Assembly: GCF_001625595.1 (NCBI RefSeq)
Contig: NZ_AUXT01000145.1
Coordinates: forward strand, 1 to 64,000
DNA from: Pseudoalteromonas luteoviolacea NCIMB 1942
GTDB taxonomy: Bacteria > Pseudomonadota > Gammaproteobacteria > Enterobacterales > Alteromonadaceae
Reading direction: 5' to 3'
Length of the DNA: 64,000 nucleotides
Part shown: one piece after another, positions 27,881 through 37,160 of the stretch
Layout: every line of letters begins with the position of its first letter
Numbering within the stretch: position 1 is the first letter of the stretch
Program-made: the position numbers and the translations under genes
The notes under the pieces: generated by a model
What the model was told of the DNA's origin: nothing
Seen by the model: only the letters and a program-made list of their open reading frames with translations
Database searches by the model: none

Positions 27881-27914
27881 AAAATAAAGCCGCATTCTGA
27901 CACAGAATACGGCT
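27881..27914 (-). terminator. Terminator after pepA
   Basis: On the minus strand AGCCGTATTCTG and CAGAATGCGGCT form a 12-bp stem with one U-G pair and a three-base loop, followed by TTATTTTG. It lies 68 bp after the pepA stop and before holC, so holC-valS probably has its own promoter or reads through. Confidence 0.65.
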
Positions 27915-27981
27915 ATCATCAATCCAGAGTCGTGCTTGAGTTAAGTTAATTAGTACTTAAGCTCAATAATACGCTCTTTTG

Positions 27982-29493
27982 TTAATCTTGCATGCCTTCG
28001 GTAATATTTGCGCGATTAAGCAAATATTGCATCAACATTGGTACAGGTCTGCCGGTAGCGCCTTTATTGGCACCACTGCGCCATGCTGTTCCTGCCACAT
28101 CAATATGTGCCCAGTTGTACTTTTTAGTAAACTTAGATAAGAAACATGCTGCTGTAATGGTACCTGCGGCTTTACCGCCCAAGTTGGTAAAATCAGCAAA
28201 TGGGCTCTTCAATTGTTCCTGATAGTCATCCCATAAAGGCAATTGCCATGCTCTGTCACCGCTTTGCTCAGAAGCTTTTAACAAGTCATGGGCGAGCGGG
28301 TTGTGATTAGATAATAACCCTGAGGCGTGATGGCCAAGTGCAACAATACATGCTCCGGTAAGTGTTGCAACGTCTACAACGGTGTCTGGCTCAAAAGCTT
28401 CTACATAGGTTAAGGCGTCACACAGTACTAATCGGCCTTCAGCATCTGTATTTAACACTTCGACTGTTTGGCCCGACATGGTGGTTAAAATATCACCAGG
28501 ACGGTATGCGCGGCTACTTGGCATATTTTCACAGCCTGCAAGTACGCCTATCACATTAAGCGGTAGCTGCATTTGCACAACAGCACGCATTAATCCAAGA
28601 ACACCTGCTGCTCCGCCCATATCGTATTTCATTTCATCCATGCCTTCACCTGGCTTTAATGAAATACCACCGGAGTCAAAGGTGAGGCCTTTACCGACGA
28701 ACACAATAGGCGCTTGCTTATCAGAAGCGCCATTGTAGTGGATAACCGACATCACTGACTCGTTTTCACTGCCTCGGCCAACCGCCAAATATGAGTGCAT
28801 GCCTAGCTCTTCCATTTCCTTCTCACCAACTAAGTTGACGGTGACATTGTCAAACTCCTTAGTGAGTGCGTCGGCTTGGTCACCTAAGTAACGAGGGTTG
28901 CAAATATTAGGCGGCATATTCGCGACGTCTTTACACAGTTTTGCGCCTGCAGCGATAGCTAAACCATGCTCAATGGCACTTTCGCCAATGGTTAACTCTC
29001 TACGAGTAGGGACATTGAAGACGATTTTACGCAGTGGACGTCTCGCTTCACTTTTCTTGCTCTTTAGCTGGTTGAATGTGTATAAGCAGTCTTGTGTTGT
29101 TTCAACGGCTTGACGTACTTTCCAGTAAGTATCTCGACCTTTTACATGTTGCTCAGTTAGAAAGCAAACAGCTTCCATTGAGCCTGTCTCGTTGAGCGTA
29201 TTAATAGTCTTTGAAATGATTTGTTTGTACTGCTTGTCATCAAGCTCACGCTCTTTACCGCATCCGACGAGCAGAACGCGTTCACTAAGTACGTTGGGAA
29301 CGTGGTGAAGTAATAAAACTTGCCCCGGTTTGCCTTCTAGATCACCACGGCGTAATAAATTGGAGATATAGCCTTCGCTGATTTTATCCAGCTGCTCACC
29401 AACCGGCGATAAACGACGTGGTTCATACACCCCAACAACAATACACGCACTGCGTTGCTTTTCTGGACTACCACTTTTAACGCTGAATTCCAT
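27982..29493 (-). CDS. pepA: Leucyl aminopeptidase PepA (M17)
   Basis: A 503-residue dinuclear-metal aminopeptidase. The metal and catalytic motifs [15 protein letters not shown] and [14 protein letters not shown] are intact. PepA is a hexameric cytosolic enzyme; in E. coli it also binds DNA as an accessory factor in Xer recombination and in carAB control. It is divergent from lptF, with 195 bp between the starts. Confidence 0.95.
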   Translation of the reverse strand: MEFSVKSGSPEKQRSACIVVGVYEPRRLSPVGEQLDKISEGYISNLLRRGDLEGKPGQVLLLHHVPNVLSERVLLVGCGKERELDDKQYKQIISKTINTLNETGSMEAVCFLTEQHVKGRDTYWKVRQAVETTQDCLYTFNQLKSKKSEARRPLRKIVFNVPTRRELTIGESAIEHGLAIAAGAKLCKDVANMPPNICNPRYLGDQADALTKEFDNVTVNLVGEKEMEELGMHSYLAVGRGSENESVMSVIHYNGASDKQAPIVFVGKGLTFDSGGISLKPGEGMDEMKYDMGGAAGVLGLMRAVVQMQLPLNVIGVLAGCENMPSSRAYRPGDILTTMSGQTVEVLNTDAEGRLVLCDALTYVEAFEPDTVVDVATLTGACIVALGHHASGLLSNHNPLAHDLLKASEQSGDRAWQLPLWDDYQEQLKSPFADFTNLGGKAAGTITAACFLSKFTKKYNWAHIDVAGTAWRSGANKGATGRPVPMLMQYLLNRANITEGMQD

Positions 29494-29688
29494 TGCGACT
29501 CCTGAGTCTAAGTTATGCCATTTTCAACTTTAAATGCCAAATTACATCAAGTTAACTAAGTTACTTTAGTGCACTCGCACTAGTAGGATATTTGATTTTG
29601 ATGGCATATAATAAAGTGACTAAAATAACCAGTTTACTCAAAATTTCCTACTATTCCAGTGAAATGAGACGTTTTATAGGGGCGAACA

Positions 29689-30801
29689 TTGTTAATTTTT
29701 CGATATTTAACTGCTGAAGTTTTAAAATCGCAGGTCGCCGTTTTCCTTACTTTGATGACTATTTTTCTTTCGCAAAAGTTTGTCAAAATCCTAGCTGAAG
29801 CTTCTGGCGGTGGAATTCCGGGAAAACTTGTGTTGTCCTTTTTGGCGCTTAACTTGCCAAAACTTGCAGTATACATCCTGCCTTTGAGTGTTTTTCTCGG
29901 CATTATTTTGGCTTACAGCCGTATTTATGCTGATAGTGAAATGACTGTTTTAAAAGCATGCGGTGTCAGTGAATGGTATGTAGTCAGGGTGACGCTCGTA
30001 TCCAGTTTGGGAGTTGCACTGTTTGCGGCTTTTATTAGCTTGTATGCAGCGCCTTGGGCCGGTGAAAAGCAAAATCAATTACGAGAGCAAGCGAACGCGG
30101 AGTCTGGTCTAACCCAGTTGCGTGCGGGTCGCTTTCAACAAACAGGTAACGAAAAAGCGGTTGTGTTTATTCACAATACGAGTGACCAAGGGACGGTGCT
30201 CAATAAAGTATTTGTCGCGCAGTTACCTGAAAAAGAATCAAATCATGCTGCACGTATTGTTTACGCACAACAGGGTGAGGTGGTAGATGGTGATTCAGGA
30301 GAGCAACAACTTATCCTGAAAGATGGCAAGCGGTATGAAACAGATGGGTTTAGTCAGGCGCTAAACAAGACAGAGTTTGGCAGCTATCAAGTTCAAATCC
30401 AAGAACAAGAAATAGAACGTAGGCGTCGAGAGCTGGAAGATTTACCTTCTAGACGTTTACTCGAGCTAAATACGCCAGAGGCTGCCGCACAGCTACAATT
30501 GCGAATAGCGACCCCAATTTCAATAATTCTATTAACGCTGTTGGCTGTGCCGCTTAGTGTTGTTAATCCTCGGCAGGGAAAATTTGCGAAACTAGTGCCT
30601 GCAATAGGCATTTATCTAGGGTACTTTATTCTTTTAAATGCTGGTAAGTATCTTGTTGCTGAAAGTAAAATTCCACCTTCGCTCGGTCTTTGGTGGATCC
30701 ACTTAAGTGTGCTCTTTATTGGCACCTACTTGATAGTTAAAGGCCGCCCATTTGGTGTGTGGGTTAGATCGATTCTGAAAAGAAGGGAGGCCATGGCATG
30801 A
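29689..30801 (+). CDS. lptF: LPS export ABC transporter permease LptF
   Basis: A 370-residue membrane protein: LPSs at the N-terminus open with FRYLTAEVL, then six membrane helices (about residues 13-35, 50-80, 97-118 and three near the C-terminus at 270-345) around a periplasmic domain. It extracts lipopolysaccharide with LptG and LptB. The start is TTG 29689 with AGGGG seven bases upstream. The stop overlaps the lptG start by ATGA. Confidence 0.93.
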   Translation: MLIFRYLTAEVLKSQVAVFLTLMTIFLSQKFVKILAEASGGGIPGKLVLSFLALNLPKLAVYILPLSVFLGIILAYSRIYADSEMTVLKACGVSEWYVVRVTLVSSLGVALFAAFISLYAAPWAGEKQNQLREQANAESGLTQLRAGRFQQTGNEKAVVFIHNTSDQGTVLNKVFVAQLPEKESNHAARIVYAQQGEVVDGDSGEQQLILKDGKRYETDGFSQALNKTEFGSYQVQIQEQEIERRRRELEDLPSRRLLELNTPEAAAQLQLRIATPISIILLTLLAVPLSVVNPRQGKFAKLVPAIGIYLGYFILLNAGKYLVAESKIPPSLGLWWIHLSVLFIGTYLIVKGRPFGVWVRSILKRREAMA

Positions 30802-31865
30802 TGAAGACACTTGATTGGTATTTAGGTCGCAGCATTTTACAGACAACTAGCTTTGCGCTTTTGGTATTTGTTGGTATTAACACGCTGATTAAATTTATCG
30901 AACAGCTGCGCTCTGTTGGTCGCGGTACCTATGAAGTAACAGACGCACTCTTGTTTACGCTATACAGTGTGCCAAGTGATATCGTGGTGTTTTTTCCGAT
31001 GGCGGCTTTAATAGGCGGTTTAACTGGGTTAGGTGCGTTAGCATCCAGCAGTGAGTTGGTGGTAATGCAGGCAGCGGGTATGTCTCGGTTACAAATCATA
31101 GGTTCGGTCATGAAAACAGCCATCGTATTGGCTATTTGTATGATGGCGCTCGGCGAGTGGGGCGCTCCTGAAGCAGAAAGAACTGCTAAGCAGTTGCGTA
31201 ACCAAGCTATATACGGCGGTGATGTTTACGACGCCCAAAAAGGCGTTTGGGCCAAAGATGGCAATAACTTCATCAATATAGCCAACGTCGAAAAATCAGG
31301 CGAATTGGCGGATGTTAATATTTATCAATTTGATGACGAACTGAATTTGCAACATATTACCCGAGCTCAATCAGCGACACCTTCAGAGCGAGGGTGGCAA
31401 TTAAGAGCAGTTGAAGAGGTTCAGATCACAGAGCAACAAGTGAGAACGCTTTATACTCAATCTCGCTTGTATGAATCACAGTTGACGATTGACAGATTAG
31501 GTGTTGCTTCTTATGAGCCAGAGTCACTGTCTTTTAGTGGACTAATGTCTTACCTAAAGTATCTTGAGCAGAATGAGCAAGACACCAGTAATTATGAGTT
31601 AGCACTGTGGCGAAAAGTTATGCAACCAGTGACGGTTGCAGTCATGTTACTAGTCGCTTTATCATTTATATTTGGGCCCTTGCGCTCTGTGAGTATGGGC
31701 GCTCGGATCATCATGGGTGTGGTAACTGGTTTGATATTCCACTTGAGTAACGAAGTGTTTGGGCCCATTGTGATGGTTTATCAGATCCCGCCATTTGTAG
31801 GGGCTATGATGCCGAGCATCATATTTACACTGTTGGCAATGTATTTTTTACAGCGAAGACAGTAG
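30798..31865 (+). CDS. lptG: LPS export ABC transporter permease LptG
   Basis: A 355-residue partner of LptF. The family start LDWYLGRSILQTT, six membrane helices and the periplasmic jellyroll region (about residues 130-260) are present. Two start codons, ATG 30798 and ATG 30801, are equivalent in practice. A terminator follows five bases after the stop. Confidence 0.93.
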   Translation: MMKTLDWYLGRSILQTTSFALLVFVGINTLIKFIEQLRSVGRGTYEVTDALLFTLYSVPSDIVVFFPMAALIGGLTGLGALASSSELVVMQAAGMSRLQIIGSVMKTAIVLAICMMALGEWGAPEAERTAKQLRNQAIYGGDVYDAQKGVWAKDGNNFINIANVEKSGELADVNIYQFDDELNLQHITRAQSATPSERGWQLRAVEEVQITEQQVRTLYTQSRLYESQLTIDRLGVASYEPESLSFSGLMSYLKYLEQNEQDTSNYELALWRKVMQPVTVAVMLLVALSFIFGPLRSVSMGARIIMGVVTGLIFHLSNEVFGPIVMVYQIPPFVGAMMPSIIFTLLAMYFLQRRQ

Positions 31866-31869
31866 ATAT

Positions 31870-31896
31870 AAAAAAGGCGCATATGGCGCCTTTTTT
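31870..31896. terminator. Terminator between lptG and the RDD gene
   Basis: AAAAAAGGCGC (31870-31880) pairs exactly with GCGCCTTTTTT (31886-31896) around a five-base loop. The A- and T-runs make it work for both lptG and the convergent RDD gene, whose stop lies 14 bp away. Confidence 0.88.
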
Positions 31897-31910
31897 ATGT
31901 GTGAGTCTAT

Positions 31911-32411
31911 TTAGTCGTCTAGGCTGTCGTAGACTTTTTTGTTTTCTTCTTTGCTGAGTAAGACTACTTCAGTCTTGCATATCAAATCTTGTAGGGCGCG
32001 CTTTTGTTTCCTGTCCACAATAACCGTCAGGTTTCCAAGTCCTAATATTGCGGCTAAGCTTCTGGCAATGGCCTGCGGCCAAGTGAGCAATTGTCCATCA
32101 TTGCGTTGTACTTTTAGACGCCAGGCTCTCATACCAATTGTTTGGCCGCTTTTAGTCCAAAAATAAACAAAGAAAGTTACAGAGACTGCAATAAGTAGCA
32201 CAGAACGCAAATAGTAAAGAGTAGGTGTGGCCTGAATAAGCGCAGTGACATCTTCATGCCCTTCAAGGGTAAACCAACCGATAGAGATCATACCCTGTAC
32301 TAGGGCTAAATAAACGATGGTGGTAAGCATTGCAAAAGCGATAACTACGAGCGCATCATATATTAGTGATGCCAGCCTACGTATAAATCCTGCTCGAGGA
32401 AACGGTGTCAT
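31911..32411 (-). CDS. RDD family membrane protein
   Basis: A 166-residue RDD protein. It opens with AGFIRRLASLIYDALVV, the Arg-Asp signature, followed by helices at about residues 16-42, 61-88 and the amphipathic region GQTIGMRAWRLKV (about 90-105). RDD proteins are poorly known; some are sodium/proton antiporters. ATG 32411 is chosen over an in-frame TTG at 32423; neither has a strong ribosome site. It is convergent with lptG. Confidence 0.85.
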   Translation of the reverse strand: MTPFPRAGFIRRLASLIYDALVVIAFAMLTTIVYLALVQGMISIGWFTLEGHEDVTALIQATPTLYYLRSVLLIAVSVTFFVYFWTKSGQTIGMRAWRLKVQRNDGQLLTWPQAIARSLAAILGLGNLTVIVDRKQKRALQDLICKTEVVLLSKEENKKVYDSLDD

Positions 32412-32540
32412 GTCAGAACTCAATAAAAACTAGATGGCGAATATTTTACACAAAATCATCGGGTTTCTTTATTAAAGCATATATGTTTTATGATTTTGGT
32501 CAAATACCCAACACTTAAACACTTTTATCAAAAAAACTGC

Positions 32541-32568
32541 TTGCTAGGCTGCCACATATTTGTATAAT
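32541..32568 (+). promoter_or_regulatory. Sigma-70 promoter of tRNA-Leu
   Basis: A TTGCTA -35 box (32541-32546) and a perfect TATAAT -10 box (32563-32568) are 16 bp apart, followed by the GC-containing stretch GCAGGGC, which resembles the discriminator of stringently controlled stable-RNA promoters. The tRNA begins about 90 bp downstream. Confidence 0.7.
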
Positions 32569-32661
32569 GCAGGGCATAGAGACGAGGGCAAATAAAAAAA
32601 GCCTAAGCTCAAAGTGGTTTTTCTTTATCTTCTCAAAGCTAGAAGATTAAAGAAAAACGAT

Positions 32662-32746
32662 GCCAGTGTGATGGAATTGGTAGACATGACGGATTCAAAA
32701 TCCGTTGCCTTCGGGCGTGGCGGTTCAAGTCCGCCCACTGGTACCA
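32662..32746 (+). tRNA. tRNA-Leu (anticodon CAA)
   Basis: An 85-base class II tRNA. The acceptor arms GCCAGTG and CACTGGT pair (first pair G-U), the anticodon stem ACGGA/TCCGT holds loop TTCAAAA with anticodon CAA, the variable arm is TGCCTTCGGGCG, the T loop is GGTTCAAGTCC, and CCA is encoded. It decodes UUG. It stands alone, with its own promoter and terminator, and no integrase lies nearby. Confidence 0.95.
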
Positions 32747-32754
32747 CTTTTTAT

Positions 32755-32784
32755 AGCCCCAGAAACTATTTCTGGGGCTTTTTT
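32755..32784 (+). terminator. Terminator of tRNA-Leu
   Basis: AGCCCCAGAAA (32755-32765) and TTTCTGGGGCT (32769-32779) form a perfect 11-bp stem with a three-base loop, followed by TTTTTA, starting eight bases after the encoded CCA. Confidence 0.9.
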
Positions 32785-32905
32785 ATTTCTTCAGACTTCG
32801 ATTAATCATAAGATTAGTCTTTAAGCCGTTCTTAACGCTTATGTTATCACCTCAAAAAGCATATTAAACAACTCGATAAAGCCTATTTATAGCAAGGCAT
32901 ATGGT

Positions 32906-33148
32906 TCATGGTTGTAGTTTTACTTCTTGTTTTTGGATGCTAATCAAATAGTCTTTCTCTTTGAGAGAAAGGTTTAAGCCTTCTAATGTTTCAATATCTA
33001 TTTTTACAGGTTCGTTATGTTTCATCATATAAATAATGGAATCAGCCAATCTCACTTTGTGGCGTGTGGAGATAAATATAAATGTTGTATAAATTACTGA
33101 GAGTACTATCAATAGTAATAACACAATTATAGTTACTAAAATTTCCAT
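32906..33148 (-). CDS. Small single-span membrane protein, unrecognised
   Basis: An 80-residue protein with one strongly hydrophobic helix at about residues 2-26 (Ile/Leu/Val/Thr rich) and a soluble tail with a KHNEPVKIDIETLEGL segment. The start ATG 33148 is preferred to ATG 33160 because GGGGAAAG stands just before it. I do not recognise the family. It is convergent with the tRNA unit and divergent from the sensor kinase. Confidence 0.6.
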   Translation of the reverse strand: MEILVTIIVLLLLIVLSVIYTTFIFISTRHKVRLADSIIYMMKHNEPVKIDIETLEGLNLSLKEKDYLISIQKQEVKLQP

Positions 33149-33331
33149 CGCTTTCCCCATTTAAATTTCACTATATGATGATGGCAAGTGTGACTATAAA
33201 ATTGTTCATAAAAAAGGCATGGTGCATAACTTTCACTCGGTATATCGCCCGGTTTGAGTTTGTAAGCACTAATCTCGTGTTCGTTCCGCCAATTGTTCAG
33301 GCCAGATTGCTAATTCTCGACTAGACTTATT

Positions 33332-35170
33332 TTGGGGCAAAAGACAAGCTGGACTATTTTTGTGCAATTAAAACAATCACTTTTATTTTTTAAAACAGCC
33401 GCGGTTGGCTCTGCTTTAGTTATTATGATTGTCAGTTGGGTATTGTATGTGCAACTGCAACAAACAAGAGAGCTTAATGATCGGTTGTTCATGCTGCAAA
33501 CGCAAATACAACGTTTACTTGATCAGGAGGAGCGCTTTCTTATCGAGCGGCAAAGAGAGAGCTTAAAATCTATTGAAGATCTGAGGTTCGCTTACAAGGA
33601 CAGTTACAGTCAATTATTAAACATGTTGGTTTCTCACGATCGTGACCTTGATCTGTTATTTAAATTAGATGAAGAGGTGAAGCGTTTTACTTTAAAGTAT
33701 GAGCAATTAGCATCTATGCAAGCTCTTTTAGGCTACGACAAGAGTGAAGGGGTATACGGCAATTTTCGTCGTCAGGCACATGCGTTGCAAGATATAGCTA
33801 AGTCAACGAATCACCCACAGTTGGAAATATTAATACTGGAGCTTAGGCGCAGAGAAAAAGACTTTTTACTTAGACTGGACCCCAGCTACTTGTTGATGCA
33901 TCAAGAGTTGCTGGTTAACACCAAAGCGCTTATTAGCGAGCAATTCCCTGATAAGTCCACTCAGTTGCTTTCTACGCTAAATCAATACGACCAAGGCTTT
34001 AATACTTATATTAACGTACTAAAGCGCCAAGGCTTGGACCACAGTCAAGGTGTTCGAGCTGAATTACACGATTTAAAGCTGTCTATTCGAGGTCATTTTG
34101 AAGTGGTGTCCAAGCAGCTAATTAATCAATCTCTGGATAAAAAACAGCAACTTATTTTAGCTTGCCTGTCAGTAATTGTGTTTATTAGTTGCTGCAGCCT
34201 TTTTCTTTTGTATATGCTTAATAGTCGAATCTCCGAGCATATAATTGCGATTAGCCGCGTGCTAAAAAAAGTGGCTAAGCATGAAGATTTTTCGCTTAGG
34301 GTCGATATACAAGGTGAGGACGAAATTGCGCAAATTGCGCATTATTTAGATGATTTATTGGCATTTATTGAAACATTATTAGACCGATTAACGGCCGCGC
34401 AACAGCGCCTAATAGAAGAAGCTAAAATGGCTAGCTTAGGGAATATGGTAAGTGGTTTCGCACATGAGCTTAATACTCCTTTAGGTGTTGCTATTACCAG
34501 CCAGTCGCTTCTAAAAGAGCAAGTGGAGACTTTAAAAAAGGACCTTGAGTCTGGTCAATTACAAAAACACACCTTAACTCATCTTATCAACGAAGCTGAA
34601 ACCGCACTTTATTTACTAGAAAATAACTTGCATAGGACGGCTTCTTTAATAAATGACTTTAAGAAAGTGTCTGTTCAGCAAGAGTATGACGATGTACGAG
34701 AATTTAATTTAAAAGCATTAGTGGAGGGAGTATTTGACTGTTTTCAACATGAATTGCAGGCCCCTGACTACCACGTAGATTTGGAAATTCCTGAAAATTT
34801 GACTCTTAATAGTTACCCCAATGTGTTTGTACAAATACTTACTTATAGTCTTAATAACAGTATTCAGCATGGTAAAAGCAAGGACAGAGCACTTAATATT
34901 GTTGTTTCAGCACTGGTAGTAAATGAATATATCCATGTATACATCAAAGATGATGGTAATGGTATTGATAAGGAATTATTACCTGTCATATTCGAGCCAT
35001 TTATTACCACACAAAGGAATCAAGGTGGGATAGGGTTGGGCTTAAGCATTATTTATAACCTAGTAACGCAAAAGCTAAAAGGGGAAGTTAAAATACAAAG
35101 CCCCGCACATGGCGGGGCTTGTTTACATATTATTTTAGCTAATACGCCATTTGAGCTAAAAGAGAATTAA
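33332..35170 (+). CDS. Orphan sensor histidine kinase
   Basis: A 612-residue membrane kinase. A first helix at about residues 22-40, a large helical periplasmic sensor domain (about 41-272, rich in Leu, Gln, Arg and Glu), a second helix at 273-296, HAMP at about 297-350, the H-box with His378 in GFAHELNTPLG, and an ATPase domain (NSIQHGK, DDGNGIDKE, GGIGLGLSI). The sensor resembles all-helical sensors that bind small organic molecules, but the ligand is unknown. No response regulator is encoded near it. The start could be TTG 33332 or GTG 33362; ribosome sites are weak for both. The stop codon overlaps the stop of the convergent DUF885 gene. Confidence 0.85.
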   Translation: MGQKTSWTIFVQLKQSLLFFKTAAVGSALVIMIVSWVLYVQLQQTRELNDRLFMLQTQIQRLLDQEERFLIERQRESLKSIEDLRFAYKDSYSQLLNMLVSHDRDLDLLFKLDEEVKRFTLKYEQLASMQALLGYDKSEGVYGNFRRQAHALQDIAKSTNHPQLEILILELRRREKDFLLRLDPSYLLMHQELLVNTKALISEQFPDKSTQLLSTLNQYDQGFNTYINVLKRQGLDHSQGVRAELHDLKLSIRGHFEVVSKQLINQSLDKKQQLILACLSVIVFISCCSLFLLYMLNSRISEHIIAISRVLKKVAKHEDFSLRVDIQGEDEIAQIAHYLDDLLAFIETLLDRLTAAQQRLIEEAKMASLGNMVSGFAHELNTPLGVAITSQSLLKEQVETLKKDLESGQLQKHTLTHLINEAETALYLLENNLHRTASLINDFKKVSVQQEYDDVREFNLKALVEGVFDCFQHELQAPDYHVDLEIPENLTLNSYPNVFVQILTYSLNNSIQHGKSKDRALNIVVSALVVNEYIHVYIKDDGNGIDKELLPVIFEPFITTQRNQGGIGLGLSIIYNLVTQKLKGEVKIQSPAHGGACLHIILANTPFELKEN

Positions 35171-36996
35171 CTCTTTTTACTTGCTACCCATTCATCAACG
35201 AATTGCTTGAGTACATTCAGCGGTACTGGGCCATTTTTAAGCACAACATCGTGGAATTGGCGAATATCGAACTTGTCACCAAGTTCTTTTTTCGCATCTT
35301 CACGTAGTTCGATGATCTTGTTCATACCAATCTTATATGCGGTTGCTTGGCTAGGCATAACGATATGGCGTTCAACCATTTTAACTGCGTCAGATTTCGC
35401 GTTCGGCGTGTTATTGACGTAGTAATCAATCCCTTCTTGACGGGTCCACTTCATAGCGTGGATACCAGTATCAACAACTAGGCGACAAGCGCGCCACAAT
35501 TCCATGGCCAAACGACCAAAGTCTGAGTATGGGTCTTCATATAAGCCCATTTCTTTTGGCACAAGCTCTGAGTATAAACCCCAACCTTCAACGTAGGCTG
35601 TGTAACGACCAAACTTACGGAATTTAGGCATGTTTTCTAACTCTTGCGCAATGGCAATTTGCATGTGGTGGCCAGGGATACCCTCGTGATAAGCAAGCGC
35701 TTCCATTTGGTATGTTGGCATTGCTTCCATATCGTATAAGTTGGCGTAGTAAATACCTGGACGTGAGCCATCAGGAGAAGGCTGTTGATAAAACGCTTTA
35801 CCAGCCGCTTTTTCACGGAATGCTTCAACACGTTTAACTATCATGTCTGCTTTTGGTTTAACAATGAACAACTCGTCTAAACGAGGTTTCATGTTATCGA
35901 TCATTGCCGTTGCGTCCGCCAAGTACTTGGCTTTGCCTTCTTCAGTGTTTGGCAAATAGAATTGCTTGTCATCACGCATAAACTGCATGAAGGCTTTTAA
36001 ATCACCTTTGAAGCCGACTTTCTCTTTGATTTCGCGCATTTCATCATGGATTCTCGCAACTTCTTTTAAGCCAATTTTATGAATTTGCTCGGCTGTTAAA
36101 TCCGTTGTTGTCGTGCGTTTAAGAGCGTTGTTAAAGAATTTATCACCATCTTTAAACTTCCAAACACCATCGCGAGTATCAGCACGCTTCTCTAGCTTAT
36201 GCAAGTAGCTGATTAATTTGCTGTAAGATGGTTTTACGGCACTAGTTAACGCTTCGGTTGCTTCTGAAATAAGTGCGTCTTTTTCATTTTCAGCAATTTC
36301 GAGTTTAGTTACTTTGCGTTTGAAGTCCGCTAGGATGGCAGAATCGTCACCATCACTGAAAGGCGCACCTTTGATGATGTTTTTACTTGAATCGATTACG
36401 TGAGGGAAAACGAATTTCGGGGCAATAATTCCCATATCAGCACGCGTTTTTAACCCTTCGATTAGCTGATCAAATACCTTAGGTACACCATTTAAACGTG
36501 AGATATATGCTTTGGCGTCTTTTACATCGCTAATTTGGTGTTGGTTGATTAAGAATGCTGGCACCATAGAGTGAGTACCATACATTTGATTTACCGGGTA
36601 TGAGTAGTGACGCCATTTAAAGTCAGCGATCTCATTTTCTAAACTTTGCTTGAATAAGTCGTAGCTTACTTGAGTATTCGCATCTAACTTACTGCGATCG
36701 ATAGCGTTAATCTCCATCAAATCTTTTTTAGTTAGTGCTAGGTCTTCTAACTCTCTCTCTTCAGATTCGTCATCCCACTTATCATAATCAGTCTTAATAC
36801 CGAGGTAAGTTTGGTAGATTGGACTGCGCATTACGCTTCTGTTGAAAGACTCATCAAACAGTGTATTGGCTTTTTCGACTTCACTCTGAACAACTTGTTG
36901 GGCCGCAGTTACAGGTTTTGGTTGCTCTGCCGTTTGTTGACAGCCCACAAGCAATACCGTTGAAATTGCTGCAGCGACAATGGTAAGTTTACGCAT
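35167..36996 (-). CDS. DUF885 family lipoprotein, putative zinc peptidase
   Basis: A 609-residue exported lipoprotein. The signal peptide ends in LLVGC with the lipid cysteine at residue 19. The HExxGH zinc motif (YHEGIPGHHMQ) and the downstream GWGLYSE segment place it among DUF885 proteins, which are thought to be metallocarboxypeptidase-like. It is probably anchored to a membrane and faces the periplasm. No substrate can be predicted. It shares stop-codon bases with the convergent kinase gene. Confidence 0.85.
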   Translation of the reverse strand: MRKLTIVAAAISTVLLVGCQQTAEQPKPVTAAQQVVQSEVEKANTLFDESFNRSVMRSPIYQTYLGIKTDYDKWDDESEERELEDLALTKKDLMEINAIDRSKLDANTQVSYDLFKQSLENEIADFKWRHYSYPVNQMYGTHSMVPAFLINQHQISDVKDAKAYISRLNGVPKVFDQLIEGLKTRADMGIIAPKFVFPHVIDSSKNIIKGAPFSDGDDSAILADFKRKVTKLEIAENEKDALISEATEALTSAVKPSYSKLISYLHKLEKRADTRDGVWKFKDGDKFFNNALKRTTTTDLTAEQIHKIGLKEVARIHDEMREIKEKVGFKGDLKAFMQFMRDDKQFYLPNTEEGKAKYLADATAMIDNMKPRLDELFIVKPKADMIVKRVEAFREKAAGKAFYQQPSPDGSRPGIYYANLYDMEAMPTYQMEALAYHEGIPGHHMQIAIAQELENMPKFRKFGRYTAYVEGWGLYSELVPKEMGLYEDPYSDFGRLAMELWRACRLVVDTGIHAMKWTRQEGIDYYVNNTPNAKSDAVKMVERHIVMPSQATAYKIGMNKIIELREDAKKELGDKFDIRQFHDVVLKNGPVPLNVLKQFVDEWVASKKS

Positions 36997-37160
36997 TTTT
37001 TACCCTTTTTATTTTCTGTATTAAGAGGTTATCTTATTATTTACATTGAGACCCATCAGCTCATTGTAGGTCAATACATGAGTTGCGACGAATTTCAATT
37101 GGATTGTGAGACCAATTACAAATTTAGATTATTGTAAAAATCGTTCTAATGTACCTTAAA

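Noticed and set aside
32662-32746. tRNA-Leu as integration site of a mobile element
   Set aside because: No integrase, no repeated 3' tRNA end and only conserved housekeeping genes on both sides.
32614-32805. Open frame of 63 codons over the tRNA region
   Set aside because: It reads straight through the tRNA-Leu and its terminator; the tRNA explains the sequence.
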